Assembly (NCBI GenBank): GCA_026707545.1
Contig: JAPOWR010000001.1
Coordinates: 558,001 to 622,000 of the forward strand
Direction of reading: 5' to 3'
Origin: Acidobacteriota bacterium
GTDB lineage: Bacteria; Acidobacteriota; Thermoanaerobaculia; Multivoradales; Multivoraceae
Length of the DNA: 64,000 nucleotides
Shown: positions 26,417-35,122 of the stretch, one piece after another
Layout of the letters: every line of letters begins with the position of its first letter
Numbering within the stretch: position 1 is the stretch's first letter
Notes under the pieces: generated by a model
Databases searched by the model: none
Told to the model about the DNA's origin: nothing
What the model saw: the letters and a program-made list of their open reading frames with translations, nothing else
Program-made: the position numbers and the translations under genes

Positions 26417-27343
26417 TCAGTCGAAGGCGGGAATGATCTCTTCCGCGACCATCTGGTAGTGGTCGAGACGGTGCGTCGGAATGCCGCCGATCATGATCTC
26501 GTGGGCGCCGGCGTCGATCATCTCGCCGATCCGGTCGATCACGTAGCTCTTCGAGCCGGCCGCAGTTCCTTCGCCGAGGCCGCGAGCGGCGATGAAGCGC
26601 CCGGCGGCGGCCTCGTCGTCCGTCACGAAGGTCGGCATCAGCACCGTGTGCCGGATCTCGCCCGGATCCCGGCCGGCGTCTTCGCAGTGCCTGTTGACGA
26701 CGGAGACCTTGTGCCTGAAGTACTCGCGAGTCATCGGTCCGCGGGCCCAGCCGTCCAGGTTCATCACGTCACCGTGGCGCGCCAGGGTGCGCAGCGTCCG
26801 CTTCTCGCCGGTGCCGCCGATCAGGATGGGAATCGGGTCTCCGTAGCAACCGGGCGAGAGGGGCGCGGAGTCGAGATCGTAGTACTCGCCGCTGAAATCG
26901 ACCGGCTCGTTCGAACGGAACAGGGCCCGGATCAGTTCGACCGCCTCCTCGAAGCGGTCCTGGCGCTCCTTCATCGAAGGGAATGTCCAGCCGTAGGCCT
27001 CGTGCTCGCGCTTGAACCAGGCCGCGCCGATCCCGAGCACGAAGCGGCCGTGGCAGATGTGGTCCAGGGTGCCTGCCATCTTGGCCACCAAGCCGGGATT
27101 CCGGTACGTGTTGCCGAGAACCAGGTGGCCGATCTTCAGGTTGTTCGTGATGCTCGCGGTCGCCGCGGCGACGGTGAAGGCCTCCTGTGCCGCGAGGTGC
27201 TCCTCTTCCTTGAGTCCCGGGGGCGGCAGGTAGTGGTCGGCGTACCAGATGCTGTCCCAGGGGCCCTGGTCGAGCAGCTCGGCCACGTCCCGGACGCTGT
27301 CCCAGGTGTTGCGGTAGACGGTGACCTGCGCGCCGAACTTCAT
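26417..27343 (-). CDS. LLM-class F420/flavin-dependent oxidoreductase
   Basis: A 308-residue TIM-barrel protein of the luciferase-like family; ATG 27343 follows AGGAGAGGAG. Typical elements are MKFGAQVTVYRNTW, WYADHYLPPP, KIGHLVLGNTYRNPGLVAKM, HGRFVLGIGAAWFKREHEAYG and PILIGGTGEKRTLR. The sequence resembles F420-dependent LLM enzymes, although cofactor choice cannot be settled from sequence. It lies between the quinone oxidoreductase and PQQ dehydrogenase genes in one operon, suggesting oxidation of an organic substrate. Confidence 0.87.
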   Translation of the reverse strand: MKFGAQVTVYRNTWDSVRDVAELLDQGPWDSIWYADHYLPPPGLKEEEHLAAQEAFTVAAATASITNNLKIGHLVLGNTYRNPGLVAKMAGTLDHICHGRFVLGIGAAWFKREHEAYGWTFPSMKERQDRFEEAVELIRALFRSNEPVDFSGEYYDLDSAPLSPGCYGDPIPILIGGTGEKRTLRTLARHGDVMNLDGWARGPMTREYFRHKVSVVNRHCEDAGRDPGEIRHTVLMPTFVTDDEAAAGRFIAARGLGEGTAAGSKSYVIDRIGEMIDAGAHEIMIGGIPTHRLDHYQMVAEEIIPAFD

Positions 27344-27368
27344 GTTGTGCTCCTCTCCTGCTGCGACG

Positions 27369-28346
27369 CTAGGCGCCGCGCTGCATGACCATCTTGCCGA
27401 TGACCTTGCGGTCCATCATGTCGCGAAGCGCCTGCGGCACCTCTTCCAGGGGATAGCGGCGCGAGATGTAGGGCTGGATCTTGCCGGCGGCGGCCAGCGC
27501 CTCGGTCTCCACCCTCGTCGCTTCGAAGATCTCGGGCTCGCGCATCCTGGAGGCGCCCCAGAACACGCCGACGATGTCGCAGCCCTTGAGCAGGGTGAGA
27601 TTGAGCGGCATGCGCGGAATGCCCGCGGTGAACCCGATGACCAGGAACCGGCCGCGCCAGTTCGTGGCGCGGAGCGCCGCCTCGGCGTAGTCGCCGCCGA
27701 CCGCGTCGTAGACGAGGTCGACGCCCTTACCGTCCGTCAACTCCTTGGCGCGGTTCTTCAGGTCCTCCGCGGCGTAGTTGATCGTCTCGTCGGCGCCGCG
27801 TTCGCGGCAGAGCGCCAGCTTCTCCTCGCTCGAAGCGGCTGCGATCACGCGCGCGCCCATCACCTTGCCGAGCTCCAGCGCGGCAAGGCCGACGCCGCCG
27901 GCGGCGCCCAGCACGAGGAGCGTCTCGCCCGGCTTGAGGTTGCCGCGGTACTTCAGCGCGTAGTGGCCGGTGCCGTAGGCGTAGCCGTATCCCGTAGCCT
28001 CCGCGTGGCCGAGCCCCGGCGGCAGTTTGCGGACCTGGGACGCCTTGAGCAGCACCTGCTCGGCGAAACCGCCGGTGCCGCCGCCGCCGACCACGTCGTC
28101 GCCGACTGCCAGGCCGTCCACATCCGGCCCGACGGCCGCGATCCTGCCGCCCACCTCACCGCCGAGCACGAAGGGTGGCTCTCCCCGGAACTGGTAACGG
28201 TTCTCGATGATCAGCGTGTCGGGCCAGGTGATTGCCGCCGCGTGGATGTCGACGACGACCTCGCCCGGCCCGGCAACCGGATCGGGGAGTTCCTCGATCG
28301 TCAGGTTCTCCGGGGGGCCGAACGCGCTGCATACAACTGCCTTCAT
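27369..28346 (-). CDS. NADPH:quinone oxidoreductase, MDR family
   Basis: A 325-residue medium-chain dehydrogenase/reductase without zinc ligands. The cofactor motif VLGAAGGVGLAALELGK (about residue 147) and IAAASSEEKLALCRERGAD mark the NADPH-binding Rossmann domain. The N-terminal half has GGEVGGRIAAVGPDV and the quinone oxidoreductase-type YGYAYGTGHYAL. ATG 28346 follows GAGG. It would reduce quinones or enoyl substrates. It is 31 bases after the acyl-CoA ligase gene and 25 before the LLM gene. Confidence 0.9.
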   Translation of the reverse strand: MKAVVCSAFGPPENLTIEELPDPVAGPGEVVVDIHAAAITWPDTLIIENRYQFRGEPPFVLGGEVGGRIAAVGPDVDGLAVGDDVVGGGGTGGFAEQVLLKASQVRKLPPGLGHAEATGYGYAYGTGHYALKYRGNLKPGETLLVLGAAGGVGLAALELGKVMGARVIAAASSEEKLALCRERGADETINYAAEDLKNRAKELTDGKGVDLVYDAVGGDYAEAALRATNWRGRFLVIGFTAGIPRMPLNLTLLKGCDIVGVFWGASRMREPEIFEATRVETEALAAAGKIQPYISRRYPLEEVPQALRDMMDRKVIGKMVMQRGA

Positions 28347-28377
28347 GGTTGCCTCGGGATGTAGTTTGGGGAAGCTG

Positions 28378-29958
28378 TCAGATCTGCCGCTCGCGGCCCT
28401 TCCAGTACGGCGCCCGGACCAGGCCGCGCTGGATCTTGCCGGTGGGCATGCGCGGCAGGTCGGTCGCGAAGTCGATCGAGCGCGGGCGCTTGAAGTCGGG
28501 CAGGTTCTCGCGGCACCAGGCGAGGAGTTCCTCGGCGAGGTCCTCGCCCGCCTCGAAGCCCTCGTCGACTTCGACCACCGACTTGACGCTCTCGCCCCAC
28601 TCCTCGTGGGGCACGCCGACGGTGCAGACCTCGTAGACCGCGGGATGCTGCTGGAGCACGTCGTCGATCTCCTGGGGGTAGATGTTGACGCCGCCGGCGA
28701 TGATCGTCTCCGCCGACCGGCCGGTCAGGAACAGGTACCCGTGCTCGTCGACGTAGCCCATGTCGCCCATCGTGAAGTAATCGTCGCGATAGGCGGAGGC
28801 GGTCTTCTCGGGGGCCTTGAAGTAGACGAAGCTGTTCTCAGGGGCCTCGAAGTAGACCGTGCCGGTAGTTCCGCTCGGCACCGGCTCGCCCTCGTCGTCG
28901 AGCACCTTGTACTTCGTTCCTTCGACCGTGCGGCCGACGCTACCCGGCTTCTCCAGCCACTCCTTCGAGTCGACCCAGAACGTGCCGCCTTCGGTGGCGG
29001 CGTAGTACTCCCAGACCACGGGGCCGAACCAGTCGATGATCTTGTGCTTGACGTGGACCGGCGTCGGCGCCGCGCCGTGGCAGAGCCAGCGCATCGAGGA
29101 AACGTCGTAGCGCTCGCGGACCTCCGACGGCAGTGCGAGCATGCGGTGGAACATCGTCGCGACCATGTGGGTGTGGGTGACCCGGTGCCGGTCGATGAGC
29201 GCCAGGGTCTCTTCCGCGTCCCACTTGTCCATCAACACCGAACCGACGCCGGCGCCCATGGGCATCGCCAGGTTGAGGCCCAGTGGCGCGGCGTGGTACA
29301 GGGGCCCGGTGACGAGCGAGCAATCCGTGTCCGGCTCGAAGTCGCCCGACTCGCGAACCGCCAGCAGGAACGGCGTCGGCGTCGCGTTCGCCTTGCGGTA
29401 GACCCCCTTGGGGTGGCCCGTGGTGCCGGACGTGTAGAGCATCGGCGCGCCGAGGATCGGGTTGTCGATGTTCGAGCCGTCCTCCGCTGCGAGCGCTTCG
29501 TCATAGGACTCGGCGCCCTCGATCTCGCCGCCGACTGCGAGAGTCAGGCGCAAGTGGCCGGAAGCAGCTTGGGCGGCGGCGACGGCCGGCGCGAAGGCCT
29601 CGTCGGCGATCAACACGAGGGCCTCGCAGTTGTCGACGATGTAGGCAACCTCGGGTGGCGAGAGGTGCCAGTTGATCGGCGTCATGCGTCCGCCGGATCG
29701 CTGGCAGGCGACAACCGTTTCGATGAACTCGGGCCGGTTCCGGCACAGCAGGGCGACGCCAACGTCAGGACCGACGTCGTGCGCCCGCAGCACGCGGGCC
29801 AGGCGATTCGCATTGGCGTTCAGCTCGCCGAGCGACCGGCCGCCGAACTTCGATAGCACCGCCATTCGTTCGGGAGCCAGCTCGGCGTGCACCGCGAAGC
29901 CCATGCCGTAGGGCGCTGCCGCCATCAGTCGTTCCTGTAGTTCGAGGTCGATCGCCAT
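28378..29958 (-). CDS. Acyl-CoA synthetase, AMP-forming ligase
   Basis: A 526-residue adenylate-forming enzyme; ATG 29958 follows GGAGAGGG. Core motifs are the P-loop MLYTSGTTGHPKGVYR (about residue 173), the hinge TGRSAETIIAGGVNIYPQEID and the C-terminal catalytic Lys in RMPTGKIQRGL. It would activate a carboxylic acid as its CoA thioester; the chain length is unclear. It is the first gene of the operon with quinone oxidoreductase, LLM oxidoreductase and PQQ dehydrogenase, consistent with catabolism of an alcohol, aldehyde or acid substrate. Confidence 0.9.
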   Translation of the reverse strand: MAIDLELQERLMAAAPYGMGFAVHAELAPERMAVLSKFGGRSLGELNANANRLARVLRAHDVGPDVGVALLCRNRPEFIETVVACQRSGGRMTPINWHLSPPEVAYIVDNCEALVLIADEAFAPAVAAAQAASGHLRLTLAVGGEIEGAESYDEALAAEDGSNIDNPILGAPMLYTSGTTGHPKGVYRKANATPTPFLLAVRESGDFEPDTDCSLVTGPLYHAAPLGLNLAMPMGAGVGSVLMDKWDAEETLALIDRHRVTHTHMVATMFHRMLALPSEVRERYDVSSMRWLCHGAAPTPVHVKHKIIDWFGPVVWEYYAATEGGTFWVDSKEWLEKPGSVGRTVEGTKYKVLDDEGEPVPSGTTGTVYFEAPENSFVYFKAPEKTASAYRDDYFTMGDMGYVDEHGYLFLTGRSAETIIAGGVNIYPQEIDDVLQQHPAVYEVCTVGVPHEEWGESVKSVVEVDEGFEAGEDLAEELLAWCRENLPDFKRPRSIDFATDLPRMPTGKIQRGLVRAPYWKGRERQI

Positions 29959-30072
29959 GCGGCCCTCTCCGTCGGTGCCGGCTATGCCGGCGCCGCTTGT
30001 CGCTGGTTCCTTGAGTCGTCGGTTGCGGAGGTTCGGAGCGGGGAGTGTAGCCCCTAGTTACACTGACCGCCC

Positions 30073-31389
30073 ATGCCCGCCGGAGCGCCGCCCGAAACCG
30101 TCGCGCTGACGGTCCGCGACCGTGCGATGCTTGCGGGCGACCATGGTGCAGCAACGGCGGTCGCCATGCGCATCCTGGTCACGATGGCGGGGGTCTACGG
30201 CGCCAAACGTCTCCTGGATATCGAGGGCGCCCACATCGACGGTTGCCTCTACCACGGCGATTCCGGAGTCGACTTCGCGGAGTTGCTGGTGGCGGGCGGC
30301 GCCCGGGTGTGCGTGCCGACGACGTTGAACGTGGGCGGTCTCGATCTGCTGCACCCTGACGAGTTCGCGGGAACGGCCGAGCGCCGGGCCAAGGCGTTGC
30401 GATTGATGGAGTGCTACGACGAAATGGGCTGCCGCACCATCTGGACCTGCGCCCCCTACCAGACGACGCCGCGACCGGCGTTCGGGCAGCAGGTCGCCTG
30501 GGCGGAGAGCAACGCGATCGTGTTCGCGAACTCGGTGCTCGGTGCGCGCACCCACCGCTACGGGGACTTCATCGACATCTGCGCGGCGATCACCGGGCGG
30601 GCGCCCGCGGTGGGATTGCACCTGGAGGAGAACCGGCGTGGCCAGATCGTCTTCGATCTGCGGTCGTTGCCGCGGGCTCTCCGGTCGGCGTCCTGGCTGC
30701 TGCCGGCGATCGGCTACCTGGTGGGCGAACGCTGCGGCAATCGGGTGCCCGTACTGCTCGGCCTGGAGGAGGTGGACGAAGACGGCCTGAAGGCGTTGGG
30801 CGCGGCGGCGGCCTCGTCGGGCGCGGTGGCGCTCTTTCACGCGGTCGGCATCACGCCGGAGGCACCGACTCTGGATGCGGCGCTCGGCGGTCACGAAGCC
30901 GAGGAGTGGATCGACGTCACGGTGGATGATTTGCAGGCCGGGCTGCGCAGTCTCTCGACGGTCCCCGCGGCTGCGGCTTCGCGTCCCGGGGCCGGCGGAG
31001 ACCTGGCGATCGACGTCGTGGCCCTGGGCAGCCCTCACTTCTCTCCGCGCGAGTTCGCTGAACTGCTGCCGCTCGTCGAGCGTCATCCGCCCTCGGCCGG
31101 GGTCGAGTTCGTCGTCTGCACCAACCGGCTCTCGCTCGACTTCCTGGAACGGGAAGGGGCTCTGGAGCGGCTGCGCGCCTTCGGTGTCCGCGTGGTCGTC
31201 GATACCTGCGTCGTCGTGGCGCCGATCCTGCGCACGCCGGCCGGCGGCGTGCTGATGACGAACTCGGGCAAGTTCGCTCACTACGCGCCCGGCAACGTCG
31301 GCTTCGATGTCGTCTTTGGCAGCCTGGCCGAGTGCGTTCGTTCAGCCCAGGCCGGCCGGCTCTGGCGCGACCCGGATCTGTGGCCGTGA
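30073..31389 (+). CDS. Aconitase X large subunit
   Basis: A 438-residue protein matching the catalytic domain of aconitase X (DUF521). Characteristic segments are LTVRDRAMLAGDHGAATAVA, HIDGCLYHGDSGVDFAELL with VPTTLNVGGLDL, MGCRTIWTCAPYQ and TPAGGVLMTNSGKFAHYAPG. Characterised relatives are cis-3-hydroxy-L-proline dehydratases in bacteria and phosphomevalonate dehydratase in archaea; the former is more likely here. The small swivel subunit follows with a 4-base overlap (GTGA). No ribosome-binding site is obvious near the ATG. Confidence 0.9.
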   Translation: MPAGAPPETVALTVRDRAMLAGDHGAATAVAMRILVTMAGVYGAKRLLDIEGAHIDGCLYHGDSGVDFAELLVAGGARVCVPTTLNVGGLDLLHPDEFAGTAERRAKALRLMECYDEMGCRTIWTCAPYQTTPRPAFGQQVAWAESNAIVFANSVLGARTHRYGDFIDICAAITGRAPAVGLHLEENRRGQIVFDLRSLPRALRSASWLLPAIGYLVGERCGNRVPVLLGLEEVDEDGLKALGAAAASSGAVALFHAVGITPEAPTLDAALGGHEAEEWIDVTVDDLQAGLRSLSTVPAAAASRPGAGGDLAIDVVALGSPHFSPREFAELLPLVERHPPSAGVEFVVCTNRLSLDFLEREGALERLRAFGVRVVVDTCVVVAPILRTPAGGVLMTNSGKFAHYAPGNVGFDVVFGSLAECVRSAQAGRLWRDPDLWP

Positions 31390-31808
31390 GCGGCGTGGAG
31401 CTGGAAGGGCGGGTCCTGGTGGCCGGGACCGGCGCCGGGCGGGTGCTCCGGCTGGAGGAGCCGCTTTCGTTCTGGGGTGGTGTCGATCCGGTCACCGGGA
31501 CGATCATCGACCGGCGCCATCCGCGTTGCGGTGAGAGTGTCCGCGGCCGCATCCTGGTCGTGCCGTACGGGCGCGGGTCGAGCAGTTCGAGCTCGGTGCT
31601 GCTGGAGGGCGTTCGTCTGGGTACGGGGCCGGCCGCCGTCGTGCTTCGCGAGCTCGACGGTATTCTCGCGCTGGGCGCCGCGGTGGCCCGCGAGCTCTAC
31701 GAGCGGTCGCCACCCGTGATCCTGCTCGATGCGGCCGACTGGGAGGCTCCGTCGGAAGGAGCCGAGGCCTCGGTCGACGTCAGCGGCCGCCTGCGGATCG
31801 CAGGTTGA
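31386..31808 (+). CDS. Aconitase X small (swivel) subunit
   Basis: A 140-residue DUF126-type swivel domain. Signature stretches are EGRVLVAGTGAGRVLRLEEP, LSFWGGVDPVTGTIIDRRHP and VPYGRGSSSSSSVLLEG. GTG 31386 overlaps the stop of the large subunit, so both are made from one transcript in fixed ratio. Together they form the two-polypeptide version of aconitase X. The last 29 bases overlap, tail to tail, with the porin gene on the other strand. Confidence 0.9.
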   Translation: MSGVELEGRVLVAGTGAGRVLRLEEPLSFWGGVDPVTGTIIDRRHPRCGESVRGRILVVPYGRGSSSSSSVLLEGVRLGTGPAAVVLRELDGILALGAAVARELYERSPPVILLDAADWEAPSEGAEASVDVSGRLRIAG

Positions 31809-33030
31809 CGGTCCAGGACGTCCAGACCCAGATCTTGAACGTGTCCGTGCTCCACTCGTCCGCGTTGTACTGCGCCAGCTTGATGCCGAAGTCCTGCTTC
31901 CAGGGGGTGTTCCACACCGCCATCGCGTCGATTTCGGTGCCGTAGTCCATGCTCCCGACCGCGGAGCGGAACTGGTGCCAGCGGACCGTCCAGTTCCAGG
32001 TGTCCAGGTTGTGGTCCAGGCGCAGGTACAGGTCGACCAGGCCGTGGGCGGGAGTGCCGAGGAACTTGTCGGTCCAGCCGTTGAAGCCGTGCAGGGTGGC
32101 GAGCGGGGTGCGGAACCCGTAGGCGCCGTCGCCGTCCAGGGCCTCGCGCACGGCGCGCACGCTGACGTCTCCCCGGGTGAAGCCGATCCCGGTCTTCTGG
32201 TAGTCGAGGTCAACGCTGCCGGGGTGGTCCGCCCAGTCCGATTGGACCGCGTACTGGAGTTCCCACAGAACGGAGACCGCACCGGCCTCGCGCGAACCGT
32301 TGTAGCTGGCGCCCCAGTTGGAGGTCGAGTTCGCTGCGGCTCCGGGTCGGTCGTAGTCCAGCAGGTAGCCGAAGAGGGCCAGGTTGCCGGGACCCGCCGG
32401 GCCGGAAACGTAGATCACGTGGGAGCCCATCGGCTCCTCGGCGCCGGTGATCCGGTGGGCCCGGTTCAGGAAGGCGTAGCGCAGCGACCAGTCGGCGCCC
32501 ATTTGCGCGTCGAGGGCGGCGGCGTCGAAGGCCTGGTGATGCTGGCGCCAGCCGACCGCGCCGACGAAGCGCTGGTCGCCGATCAGAAGCTCGGTCCGGC
32601 CGAGGGTGAAGGCCACCGGCCCCCGCTCCAGGCGAGCCGCCGCCTGGTTGATCGCGGTGAGAGCGGGATCGGCGATGATCGGCCGGTCGCGGACGCCGTT
32701 GTCGAGTCCGCCGTAGCCGAGGTTCCGGTACGTGCGGTCGTTGCCGACGGGGGTGACATCCTCCGCTTCGAGCAGGAAGGAGAAGCCGCGAAAGGCCTTG
32801 GTCTGCAGCTTGAGCGTGGTCCGCAGGGTCGAAGCGAGCGCAGTAGCGTCGAAGGCGTCGTCGTCGGATTGCTCGACCCGGTAGCGGAGACCGAGCGAAA
32901 CGTCCGCGTCGCGGATGGCCTGTCCGAGCGTCGCCGGCTCCTGAGGAGCGTTCTCCTCGTCGCCTTGTGCAAGACCGGGCGAAGTGCCGACGGTCATGCT
33001 CAGCGCGAGCGGAATCAGACACTTGCGCAT
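31780..33030 (-). CDS. Outer-membrane beta-barrel porin, alginate-export-like
   Basis: A 416-residue protein beginning with a signal peptide at ATG 33030 (MRKCLIPLALSMTVG then TSPGLAQG). The body is a series of amphipathic strands with aromatic girdles, e.g. SLGLRYRVEQSDDDAF, AFTLGRTELLIGDQRFVG and SVRAVREALDGDGAYGF, ending in WTSWTVNLR-type strands. The GRTELLIGDQRFVGAVGWRQ segment is typical of the alginate-export (AlgE-like) porin family. It is likely a substrate-uptake channel. It overlaps the aconitase X gene by 29 bases at the 3' end. Confidence 0.8.
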   Translation of the reverse strand: MRKCLIPLALSMTVGTSPGLAQGDEENAPQEPATLGQAIRDADVSLGLRYRVEQSDDDAFDATALASTLRTTLKLQTKAFRGFSFLLEAEDVTPVGNDRTYRNLGYGGLDNGVRDRPIIADPALTAINQAAARLERGPVAFTLGRTELLIGDQRFVGAVGWRQHHQAFDAAALDAQMGADWSLRYAFLNRAHRITGAEEPMGSHVIYVSGPAGPGNLALFGYLLDYDRPGAAANSTSNWGASYNGSREAGAVSVLWELQYAVQSDWADHPGSVDLDYQKTGIGFTRGDVSVRAVREALDGDGAYGFRTPLATLHGFNGWTDKFLGTPAHGLVDLYLRLDHNLDTWNWTVRWHQFRSAVGSMDYGTEIDAMAVWNTPWKQDFGIKLAQYNADEWSTDTFKIWVWTSWTVNLRSAGGR

Positions 33031-33131
33031 GATCGGGTACTGGTACTCGGGATGATGAAGCTGGAGTGACCGGCGGCCGGCGGAAGTATATAGGCCGGCT
33101 GTTGAGGGGTCCGCCGGCAGTACACGTCCTT

Positions 33132-34952
33132 TCACTCGGTCGGTGGGCCGCCGACCCAGATCGGCGACGACCAGGCGCGTTCCTGGATCGTCGCCTGGAG
33201 CCCCGGCCTCGGATCGACTCCGGCCTTGACAGCGTCCCAGGTCGACCAGCGGCAGGTGGGGTTCTCCAGCGCCCGGAGGTAGTAGAAGGCGTGCTGCCCG
33301 GCTTCGAAGGTCGGATCCTGCCAGAGCGTGACGAGCTCCGACGCCCCCCTGTCGGGCGTGAGGCTGCAGTCGCTGAGATTCACTTCGGCGCCGTTGTCGG
33401 GGCAGCGATGGGTTTCGGGATCGGGAGTCAGGCCGTCCGAGCAGGCGACGTCGAACACCTGTTCCATCCCGTGTCCGTCGTCACTCCAGCCCTTGATCAC
33501 CTGAACCCGCTGCAGCGGCGTGCCGAGTGGATCCTGAAGAGCCCAGACGAGGAACCGCGGAGGCTCCGCGCTTTCGGACGCTGCTGGCAGTTCGCCGCCC
33601 ATCGGCACGCCCTCGGCATAGGCCACTTCGACCGCGTCGTCGCGCTCAGCCAGGTCGTCCGGATAGTCGCCGGCGAAGAAGCGGACGACGATGCGGGGGC
33701 CGCTCGTCGCGAAGGTTTCCTTGCGGCGGAAGGCGTCGTAGATCGAGTCGCGGGTGTTCTCCTCGGCCCAGACGCCGGCCAGGCCGGAGGCGCTCCAGGT
33801 TTTGTAGTAGGTGTCGTTGTAGGCCGTGACGCCCTCCTCCGACGCGATCGGCACGGAGCCGCGGAGTTCGGCCGTCGCGTCCAGGATGCCGACCTTTGCG
33901 ACGAAGTTCGATTCGTCGAGCGAGGCGCCGCCGTTGTGGGTGTCGCTGGCGCCCACCAGGCCGAAGCGATAAGGGTTGACGCGCCGCTCGGCCTGGAGCT
34001 TGAGTCCGCGCAGGTAGGCGTCGCGGGCGTAGGAGCCGCGCGGCTTCGACTTGTTCCACTGCGCGATCCGGTAGGGCATGATCTCGAAGTCCGCCCACTC
34101 GTCGTTCGGCGACAGGAAGGGGTGGGTGTCGGAGGTGCCCTTGACCTGGGTGACCTCGACCAGGGGCTCGTTCCGCATCCGGGTTTCGGCGTAGGCGGCG
34201 TCGATCGGCTCGCCGGCGAAGTTGACGAGCTGGAACATGTGGCCGTCGGAGCCGTTCGAGTTGTGGGGGATGGCGAGGGCCTCGATCCCGTGCGACCGGA
34301 GATCATCCATCCACGCCCAGAGGTCCTCCGGGTTGATCGAGTCGCTGCGGCCGTATGGGTAGTCCGGCACCGCGTCGCCGCGGAAGATCACGTTGCGGTG
34401 CAGGTTGCCGCCTTCTCGGCTCGACGTGTACTCGTAGGCAGGGAAGGTGGTGAAGGCCCCCGGGTCGTTGTGGCGCTCGGCGGCCTCGACTGTCCGCTTC
34501 CAGGCCGAGCGGATGACGTCCACGTCGCGGTGCTCCCGGACGTAGGCGCCGCTGCGGAAGGCATTCCGCTTCTCGCTGATCGTCCGTGCCTGCGTGAAGT
34601 CCGCGGCGCGGTCGAGCTTCGACAGCGGGTGGTCGGGCTGGGACATCGCTTCCAGCATGCCGAGGTAGTTCGCGTGGTCGGTCACCGCGAGGAAGTCGAG
34701 CGGTCGGTCGAGCTGGAGGTCGAAGCCGCCAGGGTGTTCGATCGCCTTGCCCCTGGCGAACTCGTAGGCGTCGTCGGGAGTCGTGCGGGTGCCGAAGATG
34801 AAGGCGTCGAACGAATAGCGCGTGTGGACGTGGAGGTCGCCGAACAATGCCCTTCGGTCGGCTTCCTGGGCTGTCGCGGCGAGCGTGCCGCAGAGCATCA
34901 GGAAGATCGTGGTACCCAGAGCTCCGGCTGAGTTGGCGAGCGACTTCCGCAT
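33132..34952 (-). CDS. Secreted DUF3604 protein with PHP-like metal site
   Basis: A 606-residue exported protein. ATG 34952 (MRKSLANSAGALGTTIF) is preferred for its GGAG 9 bases upstream and its signal peptide. The first metal-binding motif is FGDLHVHTRYSFDAFIFG, then LDFLAVTDHANYLG, IPHNSNGSDGHMF and GASDTHNGGASL, spaced as in the DUF3604/PHP-like superfamily. The family is common in marine heterotrophs and is presumed to be hydrolytic, but its substrate is unknown. It is divergent from the cytochrome/monooxygenase gene. Confidence 0.88.
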   Translation of the reverse strand: MRKSLANSAGALGTTIFLMLCGTLAATAQEADRRALFGDLHVHTRYSFDAFIFGTRTTPDDAYEFARGKAIEHPGGFDLQLDRPLDFLAVTDHANYLGMLEAMSQPDHPLSKLDRAADFTQARTISEKRNAFRSGAYVREHRDVDVIRSAWKRTVEAAERHNDPGAFTTFPAYEYTSSREGGNLHRNVIFRGDAVPDYPYGRSDSINPEDLWAWMDDLRSHGIEALAIPHNSNGSDGHMFQLVNFAGEPIDAAYAETRMRNEPLVEVTQVKGTSDTHPFLSPNDEWADFEIMPYRIAQWNKSKPRGSYARDAYLRGLKLQAERRVNPYRFGLVGASDTHNGGASLDESNFVAKVGILDATAELRGSVPIASEEGVTAYNDTYYKTWSASGLAGVWAEENTRDSIYDAFRRKETFATSGPRIVVRFFAGDYPDDLAERDDAVEVAYAEGVPMGGELPAASESAEPPRFLVWALQDPLGTPLQRVQVIKGWSDDGHGMEQVFDVACSDGLTPDPETHRCPDNGAEVNLSDCSLTPDRGASELVTLWQDPTFEAGQHAFYYLRALENPTCRWSTWDAVKAGVDPRPGLQATIQERAWSSPIWVGGPPTE

Positions 34953-35122
34953 AGTGGCCATCTCCGTTTCGCTTGACATCGTCGATTGATCTGCGGTGAT
35001 CCACAATACGCCACTCCCGTTCGGGTACACTTACTGAGCACCGACCAAGGATCCGGGCCGGCAGGCGTTTCCTGGTCGTCGACAGCGGACGTAGCGGTCC
35101 GCGATACCGGGAGTACACGAAG

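Noticed and set aside
28207..29856. Plus-strand open frame of 549 codons
   Set aside because: Antisense to the acyl-CoA ligase gene; no recognisable protein features.
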